Notes: generated from the letters alone by a model not told the origin. A stretch of DNA of 63,924 nt from Bacillota bacterium (GCA_017394515.1 JAFPXY010000017.1:1-63924); one strand, 5' to 3'. Counted from the first letter of the stretch, positions 24,227-35,000 are shown. Numbers and translations are program-made.

Positions 24227-24248
24227 GCAGTGAACGATTTATTTTTTT
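24213..24248 (+). terminator. hairpin with T-run in the purE leader region
   Basis: AAATCGTTC (24213-24221), a 10-base loop, GAACGATTT (24232-24240), followed by ATTTTTTT. It overlaps the second PurBox-like half site. It may terminate incoming transcription or attenuate the pur operon. Confidence 0.65.
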
Positions 24249-24363
24249 ACTAAAAATATTACCATTTTTTTGGCAAAAAAATATTCCCAATCAGCCATCA
24301 TTTTGGTAAAATTCAAGTATAAAGATAATTACAATGGCGTAATATGGCGCGGAGGAAAGATCT

Positions 24364-24858
24364 ATGAAGAAAATCGGTATCGTTATGGGGTCCGACAGCG
24401 ACCTTCAGGTAGCAAAGAAAGCAATCGATATGTGCGAGGAATTCGGTGTGCCTTACGAGGTCCACGTTTATTCAGCTCACAGAACTCCCGTGGAGGCCAG
24501 AGACTTCACAGTGAATGCTGAAAAGAACGGCTTCGGTGCCATCATCGCCCTGGCTGGCATGGCCGCTCACTTAGCAGGAGCCATCGCAGCCAACACCACG
24601 CTTCCCGTTATCGGCGTTCCTGTAAGCGGAAGCAATCTGGACGGCATGGACGCTTTGCTTTCCACAGTCATGATGCCCACCGGCATCCCTGTAGCCACCG
24701 TTGCAGTTAACGGTGCAGGAAACGCAGCTCTTCTTGCCATCGAGATGCTTGCTCTTTCAGATGAAGACCTCAGTAAGAAGCTTAAAGCCAGACGTCAGGC
24801 TGACATGCAGAAGGTCCTTGAAAAGAACGCTAAGATCGAAGCGGAATTCAATCGTTAA
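24364..24858 (+). CDS. purE: N5-carboxyaminoimidazole ribonucleotide mutase (PurE)
   Basis: A 164-residue PurE of class I size. IVMGSDSDLQVAKKAIDMCEEFGVPYEVHVYSAHRTP (residues 5-41) holds the GSDSD phosphate loop and the SAHR motif with the catalytic His. GFGAIIALAGMAAHLAGAIAANTTLPVIGVPV follows. It converts carboxyaminoimidazole ribonucleotide (or AIR plus CO2) to CAIR. No purK partner is in the operon; it must be elsewhere or not needed. GGAGGAAAG precedes the ATG, and this is the first gene of the nine-gene purine operon. Confidence 0.96.
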   Translation: MKKIGIVMGSDSDLQVAKKAIDMCEEFGVPYEVHVYSAHRTPVEARDFTVNAEKNGFGAIIALAGMAAHLAGAIAANTTLPVIGVPVSGSNLDGMDALLSTVMMPTGIPVATVAVNGAGNAALLAIEMLALSDEDLSKKLKARRQADMQKVLEKNAKIEAEFNR

Positions 24859-24897
24859 TTTATTTTTTTCACATACCATATAAAGGAGAAGAAACAA

Positions 24898-25584
24898 ATG
24901 GAAATGAAATTAGTTTACACCGGCAAAACCAAGAACGTATTTGAACTCGAGAACGGAAATTATCTCCTTAAATTCAAGGATGATGTAACCGGCAAGGACG
25001 GAGTCTTTGATCCCGGCGAAAACTCCATCGGACTTACCATCGAGGGAGTAGGCAACATCAACCTCAGAATGACTGATTACTTCTTCAAGAAGATCAACGA
25101 ACAGGGAATCAAAACTCATTTCGTTTCCGTAAACCTCGATGATACCACCATGGAAGTTAAGCCTGCTAAGGTATTCGGACATGGCCTTGAAGTTATCTGC
25201 AGACACAGAGCTGTTGGTTCCTTCATCAAGAGATACGGCGAATACATCGAACCCGGCACACCGCTTCCCGCTTACGTAGAAATGACCTTCAAGAACGACG
25301 AGAAGGGCGATCCCCTTGTAACCAAGGACGGCCTTGTAGTTCTCGGAATCATGACTGAGAAGCAGTATGACGACATCAAGGAAATGACTCAGAAGATCAC
25401 CCAGATCGTTGCTGACGACCTTAAGGAAAAAGGACTTGACCTCTATGACATCAAGTTCGAATTCGGCTATGATGCAAACGGCGACGTTATGCTCATCGAC
25501 GAGATCGCATCCGGCAACATGAGAGTTTACAAGGACGGCGAATACATTCAGCCCCTTGAACTGAACGAACTCTTCTTTGCTTAA
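24898..25584 (+). CDS. purC: SAICAR synthetase (PurC)
   Basis: A 228-residue phosphoribosylaminoimidazole-succinocarboxamide synthase that joins CAIR and aspartate using ATP. Features are the N-terminal [26 protein letters not shown], then [19 protein letters not shown] and [26 protein letters not shown] (metal and ATP binding) near the C-terminus. Length is slightly below the common about 235 residues. AAAGGAGAAG precedes ATG 24898. The gene lies 39 bases after purE. Confidence 0.96.
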   Translation: MEMKLVYTGKTKNVFELENGNYLLKFKDDVTGKDGVFDPGENSIGLTIEGVGNINLRMTDYFFKKINEQGIKTHFVSVNLDDTTMEVKPAKVFGHGLEVICRHRAVGSFIKRYGEYIEPGTPLPAYVEMTFKNDEKGDPLVTKDGLVVLGIMTEKQYDDIKEMTQKITQIVADDLKEKGLDLYDIKFEFGYDANGDVMLIDEIASGNMRVYKDGEYIQPLELNELFFA

Positions 25585-25670
25585 TTCATAATCTATAAAA
25601 CTTTTGGAAGCACTGACCCTGTGATGGCCAGCGCTTCCATTTCGCTTACTTAAAAACAGGAGGAAATCCT

Positions 25671-27098
25671 ATGGGTGGATTTTTTGGAGTAGTATCAAGA
25701 TATGACGCGCTGTCAGACGTGTTCTTCGGAACGGACTATCATTCACATCTCGGCACGAGACGTGGTGGTCTGGCTGCCTATGACGGAAAGGGCAAAGGAC
25801 TCCAGCGCGAGATCCATAACATTGAGAACTCCCCATTCAGAACTAAATTTGAAAACATCTTTAATGAGATGAAGGGAAACGCTGTCATCGGAGCTATTTC
25901 CGATTCCGATCCTCAGCCTCTTCTGATCCGCGGAGGTTTCGGACCTTACGCCATCGCGTCAGTAGGTCTGATCCAGAATGAGCAGGAGCTCATCGACGAG
26001 TATCTGCTCCGCTTCGGAGGACACTTCAACGCCATGACCGGCGGCAAGGTAAACTCCACGGAACTGGTAGCTTCCCTCATAAATGAAAAGGACAATATCG
26101 CAGACGGCATAGCCTTTGCGCAGGAAAAGATCAAGGGCACCATGTCCATTTTGATCCTGGGCGGAAATGGCAAGTTATACGCTGCCAGAGACAAGCTGGG
26201 AAGACTCCCCATGATCGTAGGAAGAAATGAGGACGGATTCTGCGTCAGCTTTGAGTCTTTTGCGTATAAGAAACTGGGCTACGAGGATTACAAAGAACTG
26301 GGCCCCGGAGAGATCGTGGAGATCTCAGCTGACAGACTTAAGGTCCTTAAGGAACCCGGAGAGGAGATGCGTATCTGCGCCTTCCTCTGGTCCTACTATG
26401 GCTATCCCAACTCCAACTACGAGGGAGTGAACGTGGAACAGATGAGATACAAGAACGGCGAGATCATGGCCAGAGACGACATGGAGCGCGGCATCGTTCA
26501 GAGACTGGATGCAGTCTGCGGAGTGCCTGATTCCGGAACGCCTCACGCCATCGGCTATTCCAACGAGTCCCATCTGCCTTTCACCAGACCCTTCATCAAG
26601 TATACGCCTACCTGGCCCAGATCCTTCATGCCTGCCAACCAGAGCGAGAGAAACAAGGTGGCCAGAATGAAGCAGATCCCGGTGCCCGAGCTCATCGAAG
26701 GCAAGAGCCTGCTCTTTGTGGATGATTCCATCGTCCGCGGCACCCAGCTCAAGGAGACCGTAGACTTCCTCTACGATAACGGAGCCAAAGAGGTCCACAT
26801 GAGATCCGCATGCCCGCCCATCATGTACGGCTGCAAATATCTCAACTTCTCATCTTCAAAGAATGAGATGGAACTTTTGGCAAGACGCATCATCGTGGAA
26901 CTGGAAGGTCAGGCCGGTCTCGACTACATCGCTGAATACTCAGATGGCAAGACTGAGCGCGGCAAAAAACTCAGATCCACCATCTGCGAGAAGATGAACT
27001 TTGATTCTTTGGAATTCCAGTCCCTGGAGGGAGTGCTGGAAGCCATCGGTATCGACCCTTGCAAACTTTGCACATACTGCTGGAACGGTAGAGAATAA
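25671..27098 (+). CDS. purF: amidophosphoribosyltransferase-like protein lacking the N-terminal cysteine
   Basis: A 475-residue PurF homologue. Residues 1-230 form the Ntn-type glutaminase domain, with HSHLGTRRGG near residue 25. The phosphoribosyltransferase domain carries LLFVDDSIVRGTQ (about 346-358) and the C-terminal DPCKLCTYCWNG. PurF normally begins, after Met removal, with the catalytic Cys; here the protein begins MGGFFGVVS, with Gly in that place. A strong AGGAGG just upstream fixes this start. It may use ammonia rather than glutamine, or obtain it from a partner; the phosphoribosyl site looks intact. Position between purC and purM supports a purine role. Confidence 0.9.
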   Translation: MGGFFGVVSRYDALSDVFFGTDYHSHLGTRRGGLAAYDGKGKGLQREIHNIENSPFRTKFENIFNEMKGNAVIGAISDSDPQPLLIRGGFGPYAIASVGLIQNEQELIDEYLLRFGGHFNAMTGGKVNSTELVASLINEKDNIADGIAFAQEKIKGTMSILILGGNGKLYAARDKLGRLPMIVGRNEDGFCVSFESFAYKKLGYEDYKELGPGEIVEISADRLKVLKEPGEEMRICAFLWSYYGYPNSNYEGVNVEQMRYKNGEIMARDDMERGIVQRLDAVCGVPDSGTPHAIGYSNESHLPFTRPFIKYTPTWPRSFMPANQSERNKVARMKQIPVPELIEGKSLLFVDDSIVRGTQLKETVDFLYDNGAKEVHMRSACPPIMYGCKYLNFSSSKNEMELLARRIIVELEGQAGLDYIAEYSDGKTERGKKLRSTICEKMNFDSLEFQSLEGVLEAIGIDPCKLCTYCWNGRE

Positions 27099-27116
27099 AG
27101 TATAGGAGAAATAAGA

Positions 27117-28166
27117 ATGAATACTAAGTCAAAATCTGAAAGCTACGCAGCTTCCGGCGTTGATATCACCGCAGGATACAAGGCTGTGGAACTCATGAAG
27201 GAGCACGTTGCCCGCACAATGCTTGCGGGTCACTCATCTGACATTGGCGGTTTCGGCGGATTGTTTGAACTTGATATAAAGGACATGCCCCATCCCGTGC
27301 TGGTATCAGGCACCGATGGAGTAGGCACCAAGCTTAAACTGGCATTTCTCATGGACAAGCACGATACAGTTGGTATCGACTGCGTTGCCATGTGCGTAAA
27401 CGACGTTCTTTGCGTAGGCGCTAAGCCCTTGTTCTTCCTGGACTATATCGCTTGCGGCAAGAACTATCCCGAAAAGATCGCGGAGATCGTAAAGGGCGTA
27501 GCTGAAGGCTGCGTGCAGTCCGGAGCAGAATTGATCGGCGGAGAGACCGCTGAGATGCCCGGCTTCTATCCCGTGGACGAATACGACCTGGCAGGTTTCA
27601 CCGTAGGTGCTGTGGACAAGGCTAAGGTTCTTGACAAGAACACCATGGAAGAAGGGGACTGCGTCATCGCTCTTCCTTCATCCGGCGTTCACTCCAACGG
27701 CTTCTCCCTGGTGAGAAAGGTCTTCGATGTGGAGAACGCAGATCTCAAAGCTCCTGTGGAAGCTCTCGGCGGCAAGTCCCTGGGAGAGACTCTTCTCACA
27801 CCCACCAAGATCTACGTTAAGCCCATGCTGAAACTCATGGAAGAGGTTCAGGTAAAGGCAGTTTCCCACATTACAGGAGGCGGCTTCTACGAGAACATCC
27901 CCAGATCCATTCCCGACGGCTTCCAGGCAAGGATCGACAAATCAGCTCTTCGCATCCTTCCCATCTTCAAGCTCATCATGGAGACCGGAAACATTCCCGA
28001 GCGCGACATGTTCAACACCTTCAACATGGGAGTAGGCATGAGCGTGGTAGTTCCCGCAGCTCAGGCAGGAAGAGCCCTGGAGATCTTAAGAGCTAACGGC
28101 GAAGACGCATATATCATGGGCGAGATCGCTAAGACGGAAACTGACGATAAGGTAGTTTTGCTGTAG
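27117..28166 (+). CDS. purM: AIR synthetase (PurM)
   Basis: A 349-residue phosphoribosylformylglycinamidine cyclo-ligase that closes the imidazole ring of AIR using ATP. Family marks are [19 protein letters not shown] at the N-terminus, [15 protein letters not shown] (about 62-76), [12 protein letters not shown] (about 141-152), [13 protein letters not shown], and [13 protein letters not shown]. Length is normal. It starts 18 bases after the purF homologue with ATAGGAGAA as ribosome binding site, and ends 9 bases before purN. Confidence 0.97.
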   Translation: MNTKSKSESYAASGVDITAGYKAVELMKEHVARTMLAGHSSDIGGFGGLFELDIKDMPHPVLVSGTDGVGTKLKLAFLMDKHDTVGIDCVAMCVNDVLCVGAKPLFFLDYIACGKNYPEKIAEIVKGVAEGCVQSGAELIGGETAEMPGFYPVDEYDLAGFTVGAVDKAKVLDKNTMEEGDCVIALPSSGVHSNGFSLVRKVFDVENADLKAPVEALGGKSLGETLLTPTKIYVKPMLKLMEEVQVKAVSHITGGGFYENIPRSIPDGFQARIDKSALRILPIFKLIMETGNIPERDMFNTFNMGVGMSVVVPAAQAGRALEILRANGEDAYIMGEIAKTETDDKVVLL

Positions 28167-28175
28167 GAGCAGGTC

Positions 28176-28784
28176 ATGAAAAAGATTAACATCGCGGTAC
28201 TGGTATCCGGAGGCGGAACCAACCTTCAGGCCTTAATTGACGCCGAAAAGGCAGGCATCATCCACTCCGGTACCATCAAGCTCGTGGTATCCAACAACAA
28301 GGACGCCTACGCGCTTACCCGCGCAAAAAATAATAACATCGAACAGAGAGTGGTTTTAAGACGCGACTACGAGAGCAGCCGTGATTTTGAGGCCGCTCTT
28401 ATCGGCATTCTAAAGGATGCCGAAATCGACATGATAGTCCTGGCAGGCTTCATGTCGATCTTAAGTCCGTACTTCATCGGAGAATACCGTGACCGCATCA
28501 TCAACGTGCACCCGGCACTGATACCGTCCTTCTGCGGCAAGGGCTTCTATGGACTCCACGTCCACGAGGCTGCCCTGGAATACGGCGTCAAGGTCACCGG
28601 CGCCACGGTCCACTTCGTAAACGAGATACCGGACGGGGGAAAGATCATTTTGCAGAAGGCTGTGGAAGTGCGTGATGGCGATACTCCGGAGATCTTACAG
28701 AGACGCGTCATGGAACAAGCCGAGTGGATAATTTTACCCCAGGCAACAGAGCTTGTAGCGGCTGAACTTGCAGAAAGGAAGTAA
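28176..28784 (+). CDS. purN: glycinamide ribonucleotide formyltransferase (PurN)
   Basis: A 202-residue 10-formyl-tetrahydrofolate-dependent GAR transformylase. AVLVSGGGTNLQALIDA (phosphate loop) opens the protein. INVHPALIPSFCGKGFYGLHVHEAAL contains the catalytic His and its neighbours, and TGATVHFVNEIPDGGKII holds the catalytic Asp. Length is typical. It is preceded by TAGGAGCAGGTC and ends one base before the start of the IMP cyclohydrolase gene. Confidence 0.96.
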   Translation: MKKINIAVLVSGGGTNLQALIDAEKAGIIHSGTIKLVVSNNKDAYALTRAKNNNIEQRVVLRRDYESSRDFEAALIGILKDAEIDMIVLAGFMSILSPYFIGEYRDRIINVHPALIPSFCGKGFYGLHVHEAALEYGVKVTGATVHFVNEIPDGGKIILQKAVEVRDGDTPEILQRRVMEQAEWIILPQATELVAAELAERK

Positions 28785-28785
28785 T

Positions 28786-29523
28786 ATGAGCATTTACGAT
28801 AAGAGAAAAATGAACGAGATCCTTGCTGGTAACGATTATCAGGGCAGGGGCATAGTTATCGGAAATACGCCGGACGCCACCAAGGCTGTCATCGCATATT
28901 TCATCATGGGAAGGTCCGAGAACTCCAGAAACAGAGTTTTCAGATCAGAGGGAGATGACGTTATGATCTATCCCTATGATGAGAGCAAGGTCGAAGATCC
29001 CAGCCTCATAATCTATGCGCCTGTAAGGACCATAGGAAACAAGCTCATCGTCACAAACGGAGACCAGACGGATACCATCAGAGACTATGTCAAGGAAGGA
29101 AGATCCTTTAAGGCTGCCCTTGAGACCAGGGAATTCGAGCCCGACGGACCTAACTGGACACCCAGGATCTCCGGCATGCTGACCTTTGGTTCAGACATCG
29201 AATCCAAGGGTGAATTCACCTATGAGATGAGCATCTTAAAGAGCGTGGACGAGATAGGCTCCGAATGCGCGAGATATACCTATTCATATCCTTCCATTCC
29301 GGGTCTTGGTCACTTCATCCACACCTATGAGACCAACGGAAATCCGCTGCCCACCTTCCAGGGAGAACCCAGAAGGGTAGCCATTCCCAACGATCCCAAG
29401 GAACTCTTTGATGAGATCTGGGGAACTCTCAATGAAGATAACAAGATCTCCCTTTATGTGAGATATACCAACCTCCTTACAGGGGAGTATGAGGATATTT
29501 GTGTAAACAAGAACGAACTGTAA
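28786..29523 (+). CDS. IMP cyclohydrolase, PurO-like
   Basis: A 245-residue protein of the archaeal-type IMP cyclohydrolase family. Recognisable marks are GNDYQGRGIVIGNTPD at the N-terminus (an N-terminal-nucleophile-like fold), AYFIMGRSENSRNRVF and the closing IYAPVRTIGNKLIVTNGDQTDTI. It should close FAICAR to IMP, the last step of the pathway, replacing the missing N-terminal half of PurH. It directly precedes a stand-alone AICAR transformylase, so the pair does the job of bifunctional PurH. I start at ATG 28786 after GAAAGGAAGTAAT. Confidence 0.88.
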   Translation: MSIYDKRKMNEILAGNDYQGRGIVIGNTPDATKAVIAYFIMGRSENSRNRVFRSEGDDVMIYPYDESKVEDPSLIIYAPVRTIGNKLIVTNGDQTDTIRDYVKEGRSFKAALETREFEPDGPNWTPRISGMLTFGSDIESKGEFTYEMSILKSVDEIGSECARYTYSYPSIPGLGHFIHTYETNGNPLPTFQGEPRRVAIPNDPKELFDEIWGTLNEDNKISLYVRYTNLLTGEYEDICVNKNEL

Positions 29524-29540
29524 AGACGAAAGGAACTGAC

Positions 29541-30725
29541 ATGAAAGAATATCAGTTAAAATACGGATGCAATCCCAACCAGAAGCCGGCAAGAGTCTAC
29601 ATGAAGGATGACTGCGATCTTCCCTTCGAGATCTTAAACGGTAAGGCAGGTTACATCAATCTTTTAGATGCCATGAACTCCTGGCAGCTGGTAAAGGAAC
29701 TCAAGGAAGCAACCGGCATGGTAGCCGCCACTTCCTTCAAGCACGTGAGCCCCACCTCCGCAGCCGTGGCCAATCCCATGAGCGATAAGCAGAAAAAGGC
29801 TTTCTTCGTGGACGATATCGAGGGAATCGACGAATCACCTGCTGCAACAGCCTACGCCAGAGCCAGAGGCACCGATAGAATGAGCTCCTTCGGCGACTGG
29901 ATCGCCATCTCCGACAAGGTGGACGTAACAGCAGCCAAGCTCATCCAGAGAGAGGTATCAGACGGTATCATCGCTCCGGACTTCGAGCCTGAAGCACTGG
30001 AGATCTTAAAGTCCAAAAAGAAGGGCAACTACACCATCATCAAGATGGATCCCGAGTATGTAGCACCTGAGATCGAGACCAAGCAGGTAAACGGCGTGGT
30101 CTTCGAGCAGGGACATAACTTCTATAAGATCAGCGCTGATCTTTTCAAGGAGATCGTGACCGAGAACAAGGAACTTCCCGAGTCAGCCGTACGCGACATG
30201 ATCATCGCTCTGATCACCCTTAAATACACCCAGTCCAACTCCGTATGCTTCGCTGAAGACGGCCAGGCCATCGGAGTAGGAGCAGGACAGCAGTCCAGGA
30301 TCCACTGCACACGTCTCGCCGGCGAAAAGGCGGACAAGTGGCACTTAAGACAGCATGACAGAGTCCTGAACCTTCCTTTCAAGGAAGAGGTGAGACGTCC
30401 CGACAGAGATAACGCCATCGACATCTATCTTTCCGAGGACTACGAAGACGTCATCGGCGACGGCAACTGGGAGAGACTCTTCACCGAGAAGCCGGAACCC
30501 TTCACCAGAGAAGACCAGAGAGCATATCTGGGAAGCTTCAAGGGCGTGACCCTGGGGTCCGACGCTTTCTTCCCCTTCGGCGACAACATCGAGCGCGCTG
30601 CCAAGTCAGGCGTCACCTACGTAGCTCAACCCGGAGGATCTGTAAGAGACGACAATGTTATAGATACATGCAATAGATTCAATATGGTCATGGCCTTTAC
30701 AGGCATGAGACTTTTCCATCATTGA
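29541..30725 (+). CDS. purH: AICAR transformylase without the cyclohydrolase domain
   Basis: A 394-residue protein equal to the C-terminal formyltransferase half of PurH. KYGCNPNQKPARVY opens it. Next come GMVAATSFKHVSPTSAAVA (about residues 60-78, with the Lys-His catalytic pair), SFGDWIAISDKVD, and the C-terminal GSDAFFPFGDNIERAAKSGVTYVAQPGGSVRDD. Normal PurH is about 510 residues with an N-terminal MGS-like IMP cyclohydrolase domain; that is absent, and the preceding gene supplies an unrelated cyclohydrolase. ATG 29541 is chosen after AAAGGAACTGAC. The 40-base gap before purD contains GCCGC-AAAAAATTC-GCGGC. Confidence 0.9.
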   Translation: MKEYQLKYGCNPNQKPARVYMKDDCDLPFEILNGKAGYINLLDAMNSWQLVKELKEATGMVAATSFKHVSPTSAAVANPMSDKQKKAFFVDDIEGIDESPAATAYARARGTDRMSSFGDWIAISDKVDVTAAKLIQREVSDGIIAPDFEPEALEILKSKKKGNYTIIKMDPEYVAPEIETKQVNGVVFEQGHNFYKISADLFKEIVTENKELPESAVRDMIIALITLKYTQSNSVCFAEDGQAIGVGAGQQSRIHCTRLAGEKADKWHLRQHDRVLNLPFKEEVRRPDRDNAIDIYLSEDYEDVIGDGNWERLFTEKPEPFTREDQRAYLGSFKGVTLGSDAFFPFGDNIERAAKSGVTYVAQPGGSVRDDNVIDTCNRFNMVMAFTGMRLFHH

Positions 30726-30765
30726 TGAAGAGCCGCAAAAAATTCGCGGCGGAACGGAGATTTTT

Positions 30766-32022
30766 ATGAAGATTTTAGTAGTAGGCGGAGGCGGCAGAGA
30801 GCACGCCATCATCAAGGCCCTTAAGAAAAGCCCCCAGTGCGGCGAGATATTCGTATGCCCCGGAAACGGCGGCATGGCTAAGGACGCCACCCTGGTAAAC
30901 ATCGGCGCAAAAGATATAGAAGACATCAGAGATTTCGCAGTTCAGGAGAATATCGACTTCGCAGTCGTAGCACCTGACGATCCTCTGGTAATGGGTGCTG
31001 TAGACCTTCTGAACGAAGCCGGCATCAAGACCTTCGGACCTAACCAGAGGGCTGCCATCATCGAGGGTTCCAAGGCTTTTTCCAAGGAACTCATGAAAAA
31101 GTACGGCATCCCCACAGCGGATTACGAGACCTTCACAGACATAGTATCCGCTCTTAAGTACGTGGAGAACTGCAATATTCCCATCGTAGTAAAGGCTGAC
31201 GGCCTGGCCCTCGGAAAGGGCGTACTCATCTGCGAGACAAGAGAAGACGCCGTAGAAGCCGTTCGTTCCATGATGGAGGACAAGGCCTTCGGAAAGAGCG
31301 GCGAAGTGGTAGTCATCGAAGAATTCCTGACAGGCCCCGAAGTATCAGTTTTAAGCTTCACCGACGGCAAGACTTTGATCCCCATGGTTTCCTCCATGGA
31401 CCACAAGAGAGCTCATGACGGTGACCAGGGACTGAACACCGGCGGTATGGGAACCGTAGCACCGAATCCATACTACACACCCGAAGTTGCTAAGGAGTGC
31501 ATGGAAAAGATCTTCCTTCCTACCATGAAGGCTATGAATGAAGAGGGCAGGACCTTCAAGGGCTGCCTCTACTTCGGACTCATGATCACCCCTAGAGGAC
31601 CCAAGGTCATCGAGTACAACTGCAGATTTGGCGATCCTGAGACTCAGGTAGTGCTTCCGCTCCTTGAGTCGGATCTTCTGGATATAATGATCAAGATCTA
31701 CGAAGGAAGACTTGACGAAGCTGAAGTCAAATTCGCTGACAAGCACGCCTGCTGTGTGGTAATGGCATCCAAAGGCTATCCTCTCCAGTACGAGAAGGGC
31801 TTTGAGATCACCATGCCTGAAGATAAGAACATCTATGTGGCAGGAGCTAAGCTCACAGAAGATGGAAAGCTCGTAACAAACGGCGGCCGTGTACTGGGAG
31901 TTACCGAGACCGGCGACACCTTAAAGGAAGCAATCGATAAGGCCTATGAGACAGTGAAGAGCGTGCATTTTGACAACGCATATTATCGCAAGGACATCGG
32001 CAAGCGCGCCCTTGAAGCATAA
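30766..32022 (+). CDS. purD: GAR synthetase (PurD)
   Basis: A 418-residue phosphoribosylamine-glycine ligase of ATP-grasp fold. ILVVGGGGREHAIIKALKKSP opens it. Central ATP-grasp motifs are IVVKADGLALGKGV (about 139-152), EEFLTGPEVSVLSFTDG, and GGMGTVAPNPYYTP. VIEYNCRFGDPETQVVLPLL is the metal-binding segment. Length is normal. It adds glycine to phosphoribosylamine, the product of PurF, and its place late in the operon is common in clostridia. Confidence 0.97.
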   Translation: MKILVVGGGGREHAIIKALKKSPQCGEIFVCPGNGGMAKDATLVNIGAKDIEDIRDFAVQENIDFAVVAPDDPLVMGAVDLLNEAGIKTFGPNQRAAIIEGSKAFSKELMKKYGIPTADYETFTDIVSALKYVENCNIPIVVKADGLALGKGVLICETREDAVEAVRSMMEDKAFGKSGEVVVIEEFLTGPEVSVLSFTDGKTLIPMVSSMDHKRAHDGDQGLNTGGMGTVAPNPYYTPEVAKECMEKIFLPTMKAMNEEGRTFKGCLYFGLMITPRGPKVIEYNCRFGDPETQVVLPLLESDLLDIMIKIYEGRLDEAEVKFADKHACCVVMASKGYPLQYEKGFEITMPEDKNIYVAGAKLTEDGKLVTNGGRVLGVTETGDTLKEAIDKAYETVKSVHFDNAYYRKDIGKRALEA

Positions 32023-32049
32023 GTATAACCATAAGGAAAGGTGAGAAAA

Positions 32050-35000
32050 ATGGTATACAGAATATACGTAGAAAAGAAGCAGGGACTTGAAAACGAAGCA
32101 AGAGCTCTCTTAAACGACCTGAGAGAACTCCTCGGGATCAAGGGCCTTGAGAAGGTCAGGATCTTAAACAGATATGACTGTGAGGGGATAGATGAGGAAC
32201 TTTTTGATTACGCCGTGAACACCGTATTCAGCGAGCCTCAGCTCGATGACACCATGGACGAAGTGCCTCAGGGAGATTATGTATTCGCCGTAGAATACCT
32301 TCCCGGCCAGTTCGACCAGAGAGCTGCATCCGCATCAGAATGCATCCAGCTGATCTCCAAGGGTGAGAGACCCCTCATCAGATCAGCAAAGGTATATGTG
32401 CTCGACGGCACTCTCACTGAAGAGGAGCTGGAAGCAGCCAAAAAGTACGTCATCAACCCCGTGGAAGCCAGAGAGGCAGCCATGGAACTTCCCGAGACTC
32501 TGGAGATCAAGTACGACATCCCTACAGAGGTAGATTTCATCGAGAATTTCAGATTCAAGACCGATGAAGAACTGCAGGCCATGATCGACGAACTGGGCCT
32601 TGCCATGGACCTGGGCGACCTTAAATACTGCAGGGAATACTTCCTGGACGAGAGAAGGGAACCCACCATCACAGAGATCAGGATGATCGACACCTACTGG
32701 TCTGACCACTGCAGACACACCACATTCAATACGATAATTGATAAGGTGACCTTCGAGGACCAGTTCCTTCAGGAGGCCTATGACAGATACATCGAGACCC
32801 GCAAAAAATTAAACCGCAAAAAACCCGTCAGCCTCATGGATATCGGTACCCTGGCTGCCAAGGCGCTTAAAGCTCAGGGTCTCATGGACAAGCTTGACGA
32901 GTCCGAGGAGATCAACGCCTGCACCATCAAGATGAAGGTGGAGATCCCCGGAGAAAAGGAACCCGAAGACTGGCTCCTTCTCTTCAAGAACGAAACTCAC
33001 AACCATCCCACAGAGATCGAGCCTTTCGGTGGAGCTGCCACCTGCATCGGCGGAGCCATCCGTGACCCTCTGTCGGGAAGATCCTATGTATATGCGGCCA
33101 TGCGTGTAACCGGAGCAGGAGACCCCTTAAAGCCCGTCTCAGAAACAATTCCCGGAAAGCTTCCTCAGAGGAAGCTTGTAACCACAGCCGCAGCCGGCTA
33201 CAGCTCCTATGGAAATCAGATCGGTCTTGCCACCGGACAGGTGGATGAGATCTATCATCCGGGCTACGTGGCTAAACGTATGGAGGTTGGCGCGGTCATC
33301 GCTGCGGCACCTGCCGAGAATGTTATCAGAGAGACCCCGGAGGCCGGGGATCTGGTGATATTACTGGGTGGCAAGACCGGACGCGACGGCTGCGGCGGCG
33401 CAACCGGATCCTCCAAGTCCCACAATGTGGAATCCCTGGAATCCTGCGGAGCAGAGGTACAGAAGGGCAATGCCCCTGAAGAGAGAAAACTTCAGAGACT
33501 CTTCAGAAATCCTGAAGCATCCCGCATGATCATCCGCTGCAACGACTTCGGCGCAGGCGGAGTATCCGTCGCCATCGGAGAGCTGGCAGACGGCCTTGAC
33601 ATTGACCTGAACAAGGTTCCCAAGAAGTACGAAGGACTTGACGGAACAGAGCTTGCCATCTCCGAATCTCAGGAGAGAATGGCTGTAGTAGTCAAGAGCA
33701 AGGACGCAAAGGCCTTCATGAAGCTGGCAGAAGCTGAGAACCTGGAAGCTACCATCGTAGCTGAAGTTACCGATACCAACCGTCTGGTACAGGTATGGAA
33801 CGAAAAGGAGATCGTTGACATCTCCAGAGATTTCCTTAACTCCAACGGAGCAGAAAAGCATATCACTGCGGAAGTTCCCAAGGCGGAATCTTTTGCGAAG
33901 GAAGTCGGACCTGACTTTGAAGCAAACTTCAAGGCTCTCGTAGGAGACCTGAACGTATGCAGCAAGCGCGGCTTATCCGAGCGTTTCGACTCCACCATCG
34001 GAGCCGGCACCGTCCTCATGCCTTTCGGAGGCAAGTACCAGAGAACGCCCATCCAGGCCATGGTAAACAAGATCTCCGTAGAGGAAAAAGACACCAAGAC
34101 CGTAAGCTACATGGCCTACGGCTACAATCCATACATCACAGAAAAGTCTCCTTATCACGGAGCATATCTGGCAGTAGTTGAATCCATTTCCAAGCTCATC
34201 GCCTCCGGCGCACAGTTCAAGGACGTATATCTGTCCTTCCAGGAGTATTTTGAGAAACTGGGAAGAGACCCTAAGAAGTGGGGCGTTCCTCTCTCAGCAG
34301 TACTCGGCGCCTTCGATGCTCAGATGGATATGAAGGCAGCTGCCATCGGAGGCAAGGACTCCATGTCCGGCACCTTCGAGGACATCCACGTACCGCCCAC
34401 GCTTATATCTTTTGCGGTTACCACAGGAGATGTGGATCAAGTGGTAAGTCCTGAGTTCAAGATGCCTGAAAGAAAGGTCATCCTTGTAAAGCCCGAACTT
34501 GACGAAAAGGGCCTTCCTAAGAAGGGCGAGATGAACAAGATCTTCGACGCCGTTTATGACGTATCCAAGCGCGGTCTGGCCAACGCCATCTACACACCGG
34601 GCTACGGCGGAATCGCTGAAGCTATCCTGAAGATGGCCATGGGCAACATGATCGGCTTCAAGTTCAACGATACTTTAAGCATGGAAGACATCTTCGGATA
34701 CAACTACGGAAGCTTCATCATCGAGGAATCCGGCGGCGAGGAAAAGGTGGTTTCCGAGATCCTCAGAACCGACGGAGTTGAATATGTGACCATCGGCGAT
34801 ACCACAGAAGCTCGCGAGATCGTATGCGGAGAGGCAGTTCTTCCTCTGGACGAACTTCTCGACATCTACGAAGGAAAGCTTGAATCAGTATATCCCGCAA
34901 ACATCGACCAGGGCGGAGAAGAGCCTCATAACGTTTCCTATGAGCCTGAAGAGGCACCTGAGTTCGGATCTTTCCTGAAGACCGCTATGCCTAAGGTGCT

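Noticed and set aside
24061-24363. Purine riboswitch before purE
   Set aside because: The conserved loop-loop sequences of the G-box aptamer could not be found; the region fits PurBox-like sites better.
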